DNA of 64,000 nt. Source: Corinectria fuckeliana (taxonomy: Eukaryota > Ascomycota > Sordariomycetes > Hypocreales > Nectriaceae). Shown piece after piece: positions 48,544 through 60,018 of this stretch. The notes under the pieces are model-generated. The model saw nothing but the letters and a program-made list of their open reading frames with translations, did not search any database and was not told the origin of the DNA. The translations under genes and the position numbers were made by a program. Positions within the stretch are counted from its first letter, which is position 1; each line of letters starts with the position of its first letter. Where the stretch lies: positions 248,001 to 312,000 of the forward strand of contig WPDH01000170.1 in NCBI GenBank assembly GCA_019137255.1, in the 5' to 3' direction.

Positions 48544-49581
48544 ATGGCCGCGAGATCACCGTCCATCATCCGCCGCTCCCTCCTTTACGGTACCAATTGC
48601 TCTCGCATTCCGCCCAATTGAACCCCCCTGCGCCCCTACAGGCTGACCACTACAACCGCAGTCCCCGGCTCCTCCAAGAAGATGCTCACAAAGTCCCTGG
48701 GCCTGCGCTCCGACAACGTCACCTACGACCTGGAAGACTCGGTGACGCCGGCCCTCAAGGCCCGGGCCCGGGCCGACCTGCGCACCCACATCTCCGGCCT
48801 CGAAGCCCGCCCGGCCTCCATCGCCGAGCTCGCCGTCCGCATCAACGCCGTCTCGACGCCCTACGCCCTCGCCGACCTCTCAGCCCTCGCGCCCCTCGGC
48901 CACGTCGACGCAGTCGTCGTCCCCAAGGTCAACTCCGCCGCCGACCTGACCTTCGTCACTGACGTCCTGCGCCACGTCGCTCCCGACCGCCACGCTACCG
49001 ACGATGCTCCCAACCCCATCAAGATCATCGCACTCATCGAGTCGGCTCGCGCCGTCATGGACCTCTTCGCCATCTGCAAGGCCTCGCCCTACCTGAGCGG
49101 CTTCATCTTTGCTGCCGAGGACTTTGCTCTTGACCTGTCCCTAACACGTACTCCGTCCTTGACTGAGTTCCTCTATGCGAGGTCCGCCATCGTCACCGCC
49201 GCCCGTGCCGCCGAGTTGCCCAGTGCTATTGACCTGGTCTGCACCTCTTTCCGAGGAGACCAAGGCATCAGGACTCTCGAGGAGGAATGCGTCGGCGGCA
49301 AGTCCTTGGGATTCAACGGCAAGCAGTGCATTCACCCTAGTCAGGTGGAAACCGTTCAGCGCATGTTTGCACCAGACCGACAAGAGGTTGAATGGGCTGT
49401 AAGGGTCTCCATCGCCGACGAAAAGGCCGCGATCTCGGGACGCGGGGCCTGGACCCTCGACGGCAAGATGATTGATGCTCCCGTCGTCGGCAAAGCCAAA
49501 GCCGTCATCACCAAAGCCGAACAGTGTGAATTTGACGTGCAGAGCTTGCGAACGAAATGGCAGGGCCAAGAGCCCGAATAG
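48544..49581 (+). CDS. CLYBL: citrate lyase beta-like protein (HpcH/HpaI aldolase family)
   Basis: Exons 48544-48589 and 48662-49581 give 321 aa. The join restores SIIRRSLLYVPGSSKKMLTKSLGLRSD, the family start, in which the Arg and VPGSS bind CoA thioester. YDLEDSV follows as the acidic metal site, then RINAV, VVVPKVNSAADLTFV, IIALIESARAVMDL (catalytic Glu region), FAAEDFALDL (metal-binding Asp), LGFNGKQCIHPSQV and the C-terminal tail. The family cleaves CoA esters such as citramalyl-CoA, and the vertebrate CLYBL works in mitochondria. The N-terminus MAARSPSIIRRS could be a mitochondrial signal. Its stop codon lies 67 bp from the stop of the convergent gene. Confidence 0.9.
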
Positions 49582-49648
49582 ATACTAGGGCCGTCGGAGC
49601 CCTTTCTATGTATACCTGTGTCTGAACGTGGCAAGATTCGACCACGTC

Positions 49649-51966
49649 TTACATGAGCCAGTTTGGTCGCCAGTATGGAGCCATATCAATATCCTCACTG
49701 CCATCCCCAGCGTCAAATCGCCCCTTCTCAGGCTCAAGGTTCTGGTCACCGTCACCACCATTGCCGTCTGGCAAGTATTGCGTCTCATCCCGATTCAACA
49801 ACGCTTCGGCTTCAATTCGCTCGATGAAATCCCTCATAGTCTCATCGGCACGGCCATGTACTGGCGATTGCAATGCCCTGTTAAACCGTACTGCCCCGTC
49901 ATCAATCTGCTGGAGGGTTTCGATTTGTCTCCGTGGTTGGGGAGAGGGGAAGCTGGGGTATCCCGAGAGCCCAGATTGGGACCCTGATTGATCCATTACC
50001 TGTGGAACCCACCATGGAAGATCGTCGTTGACTGTGGTATGCTCGAAAGGACTGGGAGCTTCGTGGACATACTCCCCGTAACGGGGGACCACTGCGCTAT
50101 ACATTGTCGATTGATTATATGGGGGACCTCGCCAGAAGCTCGGGTTGCTGTATCCCTCGTTACATCCATCTTGCGCAAGAGGGCGAAGAAGCATGGCATT
50201 TCCTCCCTGCAACGGCTCCGAGAAGGCTCCAGATAACTGGTTCGTCCAGCCTTGCGTCTCACTCACATTGAAGCCGATTCGGGTCGTGGGCTGGCGTACT
50301 CCATCTTGAGCTGACCGAATAGTGGGGAACTCCGCGTGATGTGGGAAGCAGACTGTATGGGGACCATTGTCCACATCCGTGCTAGCCAAGTCATGAAGAT
50401 ACCGTAGGTTCTCATCATCTTTGGTTTCAATGTCTCGTTGGCTGGCCTGTCCAGGTGTAGGCTCTAGAGGATGCGTCCTAGAAAGCTGCGGCCCATGTAG
50501 TCTTGGGCTCACCATGACACCTTTGTCTTCGTACGCTGGCGCGTAAGTGGTGGAAGCCGTGTCTTCTGGATCCCGGTGCAAGTTCTCAGTGTCCGGTCTA
50601 CCCTGTGATATTGGTTTCTTTTTAGGGACCTTCAGTTGACTGAGCATAATCCCCGTACCATCGTAGACCCCTGTATTGATCAGCGCCTGGGTCGTATGCT
50701 CTGGTGTCGTGGATCGAGAGACCGGTAGTGGAACGTTTACTGCACAAGACGAGTTTCTCTGAAGACAAATCGCATTCTCACTGGCGTTTGGTATAGCAGA
50801 GGGCTTTTTATTGTCGGCTTGGCCTGCGGAGGCTTGAAGATCTTGGCGTCCTAGTTGCTTCCTCTGAGGTTCCGCCTCTCGATGATCCGTTGCCTGAGCT
50901 GCACAATCTGACCGACATACTGTATCACTCGAAGGCAGATTGGGATTTGGCGTTGCGTTGGCCGCGGATGAGAGCTGCTCTGTTCCTTGGCGCTGTTCCC
51001 AGTGGCCTTCTGTGTTGGCAGAGCTAGTCTCGCCTTCATCAACACCATTGTGACTGCTATCACAAAGCTGCTCCGGTGCGTCGGGGTCGCCGTCTTCGAA
51101 CGCCACTGTATCTTCTTTTGCTTGTAAAAGTCCCATGTCGTTGAAAACTAGATCGGTCACTGCTTATATCAGAAAGTGAATATTCAAGGGTGATTCTGTA
51201 CGTACATGTATTTGGTTTGGTGGAACTCCTCCCGTTCAAGAACAGACCCGCAGTCAAGCTCGGCTTCAACTTGGGTGTTGTTAGTATCACCGGCTAGCCA
51301 TGTGAGAGCAGTACGCTTGGTACTTGCCGTTAATCTTTTGTCAGAGATGGTTCCAGAGGCGAAGTTGCGCAGAATGTCTCGGCTCGCTCGAAGGTGACGT
51401 TTGGGCGCACGAGACGGCGACTTATTTACTTTTACTTTTACCTCGTGTTGAACTCTTTCTTTCTTTGTTTCATACCGATAAGGTCGGGTTTTTCGTCTCG
51501 GTTGTTTTTCAAACACCGATTCGGAAGACAGAGAAGGCTGAGAGTAATCAGATGGTGATCGCCGCCTCTTCGTATTGTGTTCTTGGTGGTATGACCTTTT
51601 GGGAATATTGTTTGGCCGAGTGTTAGCAATGGCTCCAGCCTGTGAACCGTTTGGGCTTGTAGCAATAGTACGATCGTCGGGGAAGTATTGTATCCTCTGC
51701 TGGGGCTCGGAGCGACCACCGACAGCTGGCTGGGCAACTGGCAGGTTGTACGGGCGCCAGCTTGATTTGTGACGTCTTGGATCGTCTCCATCGTCGTCCA
51801 CGTCGTTGGACCAAGGGTTCGGCTCTGCAACCTCCTCCCTGCAACCAAGAGTCTGATCCAGCCATGATTGAACATGGTGGTTTCGATCTGCGTCAACAAT
51901 GAGAGCGTCTTTTCTGAGTTGATCACCATGTTTATGGCGATGGCAGCGGCCTTGAGAGGAGTTCAT
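49649..51966 (-). CDS. unrecognised conserved fungal protein with GC-AG intron
   Basis: Minus-strand exons 51966-51328, 51269-51206 (64 nt) and 51159-49649 give 737 aa. The first part is His/Arg-rich and disordered, ending with RHLRASRDILRNFASGTISDKRLT. The 64-nt exon adds LKPSLTAGLFLNGRSSTKPNT and the last exon begins LTDLVFNDMGLL, so the joined core looks like one conserved block. The long C-terminal part is low-complexity, with two EDKGVMVSP/DGTGIMLSQ motifs and an end motif MRDFIERIEAEALLNRDE...PYWRPNWLM. I cannot name it. Intron 1 starts GCAAGT instead of GT, with a CTAAC branch; intron 2 is 46 nt with a GTACGT donor. Reading intron 1 as exon would shift the frame and lose the core. The start at 51966 is chosen as the in-frame ATG (MNSSQGRCHRHKHGD). 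Confidence 0.65.
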
Positions 51967-54696
51967 CCTACAAGAAAAAGAACAAAAAGAGAGTCCAAAG
52001 AAGTAGCGAAATGGGATTAGCCAGTTGGCGTTAGCAATTGGACATCGAGTTGTACAGGAGAGAGAGGATCTAATGAGGAGAGGACTGAGCCAAATTGGCG
52101 TTATCACTCGCCTATTCTCGTTCTTGCCTCGGAGGGACTCAATGTTGACTACAAACTTGAGTTGCGGAAAGATCGAAGCTCTCATGCCTGAGCACCTACC
52201 TACATAAGGTAGATACCTTGGGCATCCCATTTGCTTCTATCTTTCCCATCTGTTTGATTGCTAGACTGGGTTAGTAGCTTGAAGCGAAGTAATGGACCCG
52301 ACGGGTGCTTCTGAGTAGCCCTGAGTCTCTGAGTGAACTACATACCTAGTACTAATCTGGGGGCACAAGGTAGCCCTGGTATCGCCTTACCCCTGGGTAG
52401 GTATGTAAGGAGTATGAGTACTGGAGAGGGTTTGGGGGGTTGAGGGGCCAGATGATGGTCAGTCAGGAACGACGTTTGCCAAGGTAGCATCGCATTACTG
52501 CTTGATCTAGCATTTCACTGCAGGATTTGTCTTGGCACTACAATGCAGCCCTGACATCCAGGCCAAATGTTGTGCAACAGCCCGCCTCCGACACAATGCG
52601 GAGTCGCAGACACGCCCTATCGGTTGCCACGCGTTGCTGCCGTCCACGGCTGTGCCGCCTCGGAGTGGCACAGGCATGTTTCAGTCTCGTACCGGGCGGG
52701 ACTGAGTGAGAAAACTAGGTTACGCCTTGTCTTCCTCCGCTCTTTGGGGAGAGAAGCGGCCAAGTCCAACAGTGGAGGTGGGAGCTGTCCAAGAATCACT
52801 CAATCCGAGGACTTGCTGGTGTGGCAGACAAGCGGCCCTGTTTCGAACTCAATGAAAGAAGCCAACGCCAGCGCCAGCGCCGGCGCCAATGCAAATGCCA
52901 ATGCCAATGCCCGCGATGGGTGGTCGAATGGATGCTCCCTGGGTTAAGCTACCAAGTTACGTACCTACTGAGCTGGACCCAAGCCCCGCGCAGGAGTCGG
53001 GGCGGGCGGCGGCGGCGAATGGGAGGGCGCCAATGTGATTGGAACAGGGAACGGGATCGGGGAGATGCGTTTGGCCTTAGGGGCACGGTGCTATTTGAGC
53101 CGTAGTGCTTGGCTTCCTGTGGGGATGGGTGAAGATGAATGGATGGATGGATGGGTGGGTGGGTTGTTGGGCTGGCTGTTGGTGTCTGGTCGAGGAAGGG
53201 AGGGAGGGAGAGAGGGAGGCAGTAAGGAGGTGGTGGTCGTCATCAGAGACCGGCATGAACAAGGCCACGAGCGCCATTTCTACCGCAAGCGGGCATTGGG
53301 CATTAGGCACTGGGCACTGGGCATTGGCACTGGGCATTGATTGCATTGATTGGGCTCTGGTAGACTATCTATTCACGTCTACTTCCCTGTTGCTTGCTTG
53401 CTTCTCCCGTCTGAAGCTTGTTTGACGACGCCCCATTGCCCACATGGATGATGGAGGGGTTGAGGGACTCGAAACAATCATGGTCCCCCGGCCTCGTCTC
53501 CAGTCGCTGACCGTCCTTCTGGCACTGCCTCCACGGATGAGCCCACCAGCGGATCGGCGGGAGGCCACTTCGGGCTGGGGTGTGTTTGGTGGGCAAAGTG
53601 GGCTACCAGAGATGGGCGGAAATGAAGCAGCGCTCTTGTTGGTTTGGTTGCTTGCTTCCATTCGTCTCGGCGCGTTGAGCGAGTGTGTGTGCGTGTATGT
53701 AGGTACGTACTTACTTCGTACTCGACCTGCTTGACATCAGCCTCGTCCGCTAGCCCCATCAAACAAACGCCTGATTAGCGAAATATCTCGCATCGAGTAT
53801 CTAGCTTAGAAAGCGCCTAAACTGAACAAGACGCCCCTGGCTGGGACCACTGTCACCCACATCCACATCTACCATGGTGACCATCCATCCCATCCATCCA
53901 CTGACTGTCCACTCTCCAGCACTTGGTACCAGCACTGACGCCAAAACACTGGCACCAGTACCCATCCGGACTTGTGATATTCGTACCTCCCTCCCTCCCT
54001 CCCTGTGTCCCTCCTCCCTGAGTCCCTCCCTCCCCGAGTCCTCGAGTCCCTCAGTAGGTCCCTCAGTACCTACTAGTAGTAGTACAGGCTGTCTCGTCCT
54101 CCACTGCAGCCTGCATACTTAGGTACATAACCTCGCCGGCCACATTTCCCCTCCAAGCAAGGCCCGCTTGACCTTCCCACCTTCCACCTTCCACCTTTCT
54201 TCATCTCATCATCGCTCCCGCCCCTTCCTTCGTCTTCACCCCTCCACCGTCCCTTCCTTTGCGACGCTCAACCCTCCACCATCACCAACCGCTTTATCCA
54301 GTCTCTCTCAACATCGACGTGATCGTCACACTTGTTTGCCCGACGCAGAAAATAGGTTTGTCTTCCCCCATCTCACGCCCCCTTCCCTTCACATGCGGTG
54401 CCCCGCGACCATTTCCGCATCCTGCCGCGTCTTATTACGAGGCGGAGTCGGCCTCCATGCTGCCGTGCTCTCACCCGCTCTCACGCGGGGGGAGCGAGAG
54501 CGAGCCGCCCAAGTGGTCGGGCCTGGGTTTTCTCGACCGAGTCGGGGAGCTTGCGCAGTTTTTTTTCTCTATCCTGCATCTTCCTTCGTCATCTCTTTGC
54601 GACGAAAGAATTTACCCCGCGAACTCTTGCGCCCCTTCAAGAAAAAAAAAACCTGTGTTGAGACTTGATTAGACCCCACGCACCACCATCTTCATC
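51967..54696. other. 2.7-kb gene-empty, repeat-rich interval
   Basis: No supported gene. Simple repeats include GCCAAT/GCCAGC hexamers at 52863-52912, (GGAT/GGGT)n at 53138-53165, GGGCATT/GGGCACT units at 53288-53340, (CCATC)n at 53875-53900 and (TCCC)n at 53988-54045. From 54170 to 54660 the plus strand is CT-rich leader of the following gene. Frames in this part reflect composition. Confidence 0.55.
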
Positions 54697-55565
54697 ATGT
54701 CGAAGCTTTTTATCGGGTATGTTCTATCAATCGTGTCTGTGACCCGGCGAGCCGCGCTGACACAACCCAGTGGCCTGGCATGGCACACCGAGGAGGCTAC
54801 TCTGCGCCAGAAGTTCGAGGAGTTTGGTCCCGTTGAGGAAGCTGTACGTGACACCCGCTGTCTGGCCCCATTCCTTGGGAATTCCTGTGCACCGAGAGGG
54901 CTCTGGTGCTCTTCTCGTCACCCACTTGAATCCCGCCCTCCCCCGCGCGACGAATTTGCTTCTAACTCTGAACCTTTATAGGTCGTGGTCAAGGACCGCG
55001 ACACTGGCCGCAGCCGTGGCTTCGGGTTTGTGCGATTCTCCCAGGATGAGGATGCGCAGAAGGCAATTGCCTCCATGAACAACGTCGAGTACGAACTCCC
55101 CTAAGCGTTCTCCTGACAGACTGCTTGTCCCCTGGCCACAACAGTATCTAACCATGACCAGGTTTGACGGCCGAACCATTCGTGTCGACAAGGCCTCTGA
55201 CAACGGACCCCGAGGTGGTGGTTTCGGCGGTGGCCGCGGTGGCTTTGGTGGTGGCCGAGGAGGGTACAACGCGCCCATGCAATACGGCGCTCCCTCCGGC
55301 CCTGGCTACCAGGCCCAGAACCCCAACATGTACCAGCAGCCAGTCCAGTACGGCCGTGGTTACCCCCAGCAGGGCCAGCAGGGCCAGCAGCAGCAGCCCG
55401 GCGGCTACGGAGCCCCCCCTCAAGGTATGCACAAGATGAAATGTCCGGATGGTGACCTGATCTAATGATGATTCAGGGTACGGTGCCCCGCAGTACGGCT
55501 ACTCCGATCCTTCTCAGCAGCCCCCCGCGCAGCAACAGCCTCCCCAGGGCGGTCGAGGATACTAG
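54697..55565 (+). CDS. glycine-rich RRM RNA-binding protein
   Basis: Five exons, 54697-54716 (20 nt), 54771-54843, 54982-55088, 55162-55424 and 55477-55565, give 183 aa. The joined N-terminus MSKLFIGGLAWHTEEATLRQ contains RNP2 (LFIGGL), and RNP1 is RGFGFVRF. The RRM ends at FDGRTIRVDKASD. The tail is Gly/Tyr/Gln-rich with GGGFGGGRGG RGG-type boxes and QQGQQGQQQQPGG repeats. Small RRM-plus-glycine proteins of this type bind RNA, often under cold or stress conditions. The split into five exons, with introns of 52-138 nt, is supported by restoration of the RRM across each join. Intron 2 is the longest in the reconstructed genes. Confidence 0.93.
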
Positions 55566-56265
55566 ATTGCCGGGACAAGGTCACATGTGGCGCACGCCAT
55601 GGCTGACCGACATTGTCAGAGGAAGAGGGGAGAATTGAAAAATGGGAACCGCTGAGGATCGATGACTTGGACGAATTTCGGCACCTGGCTTCGCGAATCC
55701 TTTGTATGACTGAACGATCAAGCATCGGTGAGCATGTTTGATGCAAGACTATACCCGGATACTTCGGTTGAAATGTGGTGAAGGGCAGCCAAACCATTAA
55801 CGACGTTTTTTTGCGGTTGCCGCTGATGGAACACGGCCGAGTCCGACTTTCTGTGCTTGTTTTATTGAATCGTTTGGATGTGAATCGCGACCTTGTTTTT
55901 CTCCTTCGTGTGTCTCAATCATTCCTTGTTTCCTTCATACACTCGTTGGTGTCCTTTTACCCTTCTCTTCTTGACGATGGTGGAAGATTGGCTGCAAATG
56001 CTCAAAAGCGTGATTGGTCTATACCCGCTGTCTAATGGATACGAACAAGCACGGCAGCTATCAAGAATGATGATTGCGACGAGGGAAACGAAGGGAAGTG
56101 GTGAATGGGAGAGGACACGGGTTGAGGGAGCATGCAAGCATTTCATGTTCTTCATTATCGGTTTCATTCACTCATGTGCGTGTGTATGCTCATGTATCTT
56201 TGCGTGTGTGCTTGTATGTGTGCGTGTGTGTGTGCGTGTGTGTGAGAGTGCGCGCTTCTTTTCTT
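55566..56265. other. intergenic between convergent genes, no gene seen
   Basis: About 700 bp of trailer sequence. A (GT)n-rich stretch with interruptions occurs at 56175-56250. No coding frame is supported. Confidence 0.55.
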
Positions 56266-57318
56266 TCATGAGGTTCCCTTTTCAATCTCTTCTGCTTCCT
56301 CGGTGCTAGCCTCTTGTCTGAACTTGTGATCAGACGGGGTTGGATTCAGGACCTTGGCAGGGTCTTGAGAGTTGCTCTCGAGCTTCCTGACGCGGCGAGC
56401 CAGGTCGCTGATATGAACATCGCTGCTATCGACAGCCAAGTCCTGGAGAGCGACGTCAAGGCTGAGGAGGTAGTCCTTATTGAGCCCGCTGGGACCCTGG
56501 CTGTGGAAGATGTGCTCGGCAAGTGTCTGGGGATCCTGGGGGCCGACAAACTGCTCGTTGTCGGGGGTGCCGATGTAGACGAGGGTGCAGATGGGTTCGG
56601 AGCCGTCAGCAGGTTGGAAGGGCGCGTAGTGGATGGAGTAGCCGTTGATTTCGCGGATGTCGAGGTATTCCTTGACCTCGGCCACCTTGTCCGGGATGAT
56701 ACGGTAGGCCACGCCCCAGACGCGCTCTGGGGCTGAGTCGTGATGGTCGGTCAGCTGCTCCCAGTAAGATCTCTCGATGAGGGTGACGACGCGGCCGGGC
56801 GCCTCTGGGGTGCCGCGGTGGTCCTCACTTGAAATCAGGAGTGATATATCAGCAACTTGGACCTCTCATATTCACTCATTGGGGGACTGGAGGGTCTTTT
56901 CTCCCCTCGAACCTCATACCTGGCCTAGATGGAGAAGCAAGTCAGCTAGGGCAGCGGGAAGAAGGGACATTGATGAGAGCCAGACCTGCCAGAACCGGCG
57001 AACATAGCCGGTGACGTATCCCAGGATTCTGGTGTCTTGGGACGGGACGGCATGTCAGTTAAGGCCATCGTACGACTGACAGCAGGAATAGGTGTTGTTA
57101 CCATAGTGTGGTGGAGGTTTCCATATTAGGCTTCTACGAGACACAAAAAGGTAAGTGAGTATCAGAATCCAGTAGGGAGCTAAGTCAGGGTAATGAGAGA
57201 TGAGTGAGTGAAAGGTGGGAAGTTGAGAGAACAGGTCGGTATTTTGGGATCCAGCGAGCTGCACATACCCGTATCCATATAACCAAAACTCGGAGGAAGA
57301 AGCTGCGTCGACGGTCAT
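56266..57318 (-). CDS. GCG1: ChaC/GCG1-type gamma-glutamylcyclotransferase
   Basis: Minus-strand exons 57318-57269, 57133-57102, 57035-56986, 56924-56920 (5 nt) and 56827-56266 give 232 aa. The joins restore FWLYGYGSLIWKPPPHY, where YGSL is the substrate-binding motif. Next come DTRILGYVTGYVRRFWQ and, through the 5-nt exon GCCAG, the family motif RRFWQASEDHRGTPEAPGRV. Then VWGVAYRI and REINGYSIHY (catalytic Glu) follow. The family cleaves glutathione to 5-oxoproline and Cys-Gly in the cytosol. The two introns flanking the micro-exon are 61 and 92 nt, and both have plausible branch sites (GCTGAC, GCTGAT). Skipping the micro-exon shifts the frame and loses the conserved AS residues. The C-terminal ~50 residues are a charged tail. 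Confidence 0.9.
56920..56924 (-). other. GCG1: 5-nt micro-exon GCCAG of the GCG1 gene
   Basis: On the minus strand the order is CATCTAG, then GCCAG, then GTATGAGG: an acceptor, five bases and a donor. Inclusion joins TGGCAG to GCCAG to TGAGGAC and gives FWQASED, the conserved ChaC sequence. Confidence 0.8.
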
Positions 57319-58855
57319 GATGAAGGCCGAACTGATGTTGTTACCAGTTAATGACTCTTCTTCACAAGAACGGAGGTGAGGACAGGAGCAGAGTAAGGCA
57401 AAGGTGAGTTGTAGGGCCCAATGGGATTGCTTACAAAGCTAGAGACAAAGGTGAGCTGAATATACTTGTGTTTTCAGGAAATCAAAGAGAAGTACGGGTT
57501 CAGTGGAGGATACGCCGGTCGGGTTCGGGATATCGAAATGGAGGGGAAGAAGACGAACTGGAGGTGGATTTCGTGGTTGTGGTGGATTGCGACGTTTGTT
57601 TAGGATTCGCGGCGTCTGGCGATGAGGTGCTTGGGACAGGCGACCAATGAGGATGTGTCTTTGGCGGTTCGATACCCCGTACTGTACCTGTGGAAGAACT
57701 GGTAGCACGTAACAGCGCAATAGCACAACAGCTCAGCACAACCCACCTTATGTAGGTACCTAGGTAGATTAGGTACGCACAATCATTGCACAAAGGCGCA
57801 CCTCGAAGCCAAATGAAGGGGCCCGGCATCACAGCACTGCTGCTGCATCTACTGCGGCAGTCCAATTGCTTGGGTGGTGGAACCGGACCCTTCCTGTGAC
57901 GCTGGGCGCTGTAAGTCAGCCCCCCTTAGAACCTTGGAGTCCTAGGAAGCCCCACCGAATGGGCTGGGCAGCCAGACATTCTCATCTATTCGCATGAGTA
58001 TTCGTAGGGTCCATCTGTTTGATTCATCGTTGGAAGGCGGCTGTACTGTACGGTACTTGGGTACCATGTACAGTACACTTACTAATGGGTCGGCCATTTG
58101 TGACTGAACTGGGGCTCCCTGTGTTGTGGACCCGAGTGGCTCTGGAAGCTAAGCTACTAGCAGTACTTATGTTTCTCAGCCTCAACTTGCAAGTCTCGAA
58201 GCTCAAGCCCTGAAATTTGAGGGACTCAAGCCCAAGCGCCTAGAGCGTCCACGGGTGCATTGCATCGTGCCGTGTCGTAGCACAGGACTCACCACTATTA
58301 GCGAGGGTCCGCTTCTGCTTTGCTTGCGGGTTGTTGTTGTTGTTGTTGTTGTTGTTGTTGGCTGCTGCAGACATGTCTTAGCCAAGTCAACCTGGAACAC
58401 TTGGGGGCTGAGGCCGGCCAAGTCCAGGCTCAGCCAAAAAAAAAACACCCCAGCACTAGCAGCCAGTTTAGCCTAACGAAAGCTGAGCCTGACGACGTAA
58501 TGCGTTCAAGGGTACTTCCTAAGTACAGCAGCAAGGGACCCAGGCCTGATTCGTGTGACATGCGCCACAAGCCACAAATATCTATCTTGACATGGACTCC
58601 TTGCACTGTCAGGTACCTTCCTTCCAACACTGCCCCGCGCGGTTCGTTCCCCTGTAGAAGTACTATTTCCTCCCGGCTCCGAACTTGTCTGCCCTATCTA
58701 CATCCTCAACTTCCAGGAAGGCCGCTGCCCCTTTCCCACACGCACACACACACACACGCTCTCTCTCTCTTTCTCTCGTGAACCCTCACGTCTCAACCCT
58801 TTACTCTGCCAAACAAGGGAAAAGGGGCCTCTCGTTCTCCACGCATTCACCCACC
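57319..58855. promoter_or_regulatory. divergent promoter region between GCG1 and PEF genes
   Basis: About 1.54 kb. It contains a (TTG)n microsatellite at about 58327-58357, an A-run near 58436-58445, and a (CA)n then (CT)n run at about 58739-58775 just before the PEF start codon. A 95-codon minus-strand frame (57439-57726) is not convincing. No gene called. Confidence 0.55.
58327..58357 (+). repeat. (TTG)n microsatellite
   Basis: About ten perfect TTG triplets in non-coding sequence between two divergent genes. Confidence 0.85.
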
Positions 58856-60018
58856 ATGGCGTACAACCGTCCCTCTGACGATGATGCTCTGCCCAGGTAG
58901 CGTTTTGCCCCTCACTCCCCCGCGACTGCGCCTATGCCCGTGCCCGTGCCTGCGCCTGCGCTCTGCGATAAGGCGTCACGCGTTTACAACCAACAGTGCT
59001 AACTCGCGCGCGCTTTCCAGATTCGCCGAGCCCGACGTACGTGTTTTCTTGCTAAGCTCACAAGAAGCATCCATCATCGAGCTTCCTCAGAAACTAACCC
59101 TCACCGCGCATAGAGGCCCGGCCAGATAAACTCCCAACCCCCGCCGCAACACCGACCACCACCACTCCAACAGCAATATCACCAGCCTCAGCAGCAGCAA
59201 CCGCAGCAGCCCTACCAGCAGCAACAGCCCCGATATGACCACCCCTCGCCCATCCACCACGACTCTCGGTCCTCGTCCATCGGCCAGCAGCAGGCTTACG
59301 GCTACGGCAACATGTCGCCGCCCCCGGTCCCCGCTGCCGGACGGCCCCCGGCGCTTCAGAACCGACCGGTTTTGAACTCCCGCCCACCGCCTTCGCCCGC
59401 GCCGGACGGGTCTGGATCTGACCCTTCACTGTTGCCTCTGTTCAGAGCTGTCGACAAGGATGGTGCGTCATGCTGATAATGCCCTGCTCTCCCTTACTTC
59501 AAGCGGGGAAGTCGGCCGCAACCTCAAGCTCAGCCCCATTGACGCCAATTCTAGGAACCGGTCATCTTTCAGAGCGCGAACTCTCAGCCGCCCTCGTCAA
59601 TGGCGACTGGACATCGTTCGACCCCCACACCGTTCGCATGATGATCCGCATGTTCGACTCGGACCGCAGCGGCACCATTGGCTACGAGGAGTTCTGTGGT
59701 CTGTGGTCCTTCCTCGCTTCCTGGCGCACTCTCTTTGACCGCTTCGACGCCGACCGCAGCGGCAACATCTCCCTCCCTGAGTTCAACAATGCGCTCGTCG
59801 CCTTCCGATACCGTCTCAGTCCCCAGTTCGTTGAGCTCCTCTTCCACACCTACGACAAGCGTAACGAGGGCGTCATGAGCTTCGACCTCTTCGTCCAGAG
59901 CTGTATTTCCCTGAAGCGCATGACCGACGTCTTCAAGAAGTACGACGACGACCGCGACGGCTACATCACCCTAAGCTTTGAGGACTTTTTGACCGAGATC
60001 CTCAAGCAGCTTAAGTAG
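58856..60018 (+). CDS. PEF1: penta-EF-hand calcium-binding protein (peflin/ALG-2-like)
   Basis: Exons 58856-58896, 59021-59036 (16 nt), 59114-59462 and 59555-60018 give 289 aa. The N-terminal ~120 residues are Pro/Gln/Tyr-rich, as in peflin and yeast Pef1. Five EF-hand loops follow: DKDGTGHLSERE (completed across intron 3), DSDRSGTIGYEE, DADRSGNISLPE, a degenerate DKRNEGVMSFD, and DDDRDGYITLSFED. The spacing FCGLWSFLASWRTLFDRFDADRSG is the characteristic continuous helix between hands 2 and 3. PEF proteins bind calcium and act at ER exit sites or polarised growth sites. The 16-nt second exon is supported by frame and by splice signals. Using the AG two bases later (59115) as acceptor of exon 3 would run into a stop. 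Confidence 0.93.
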
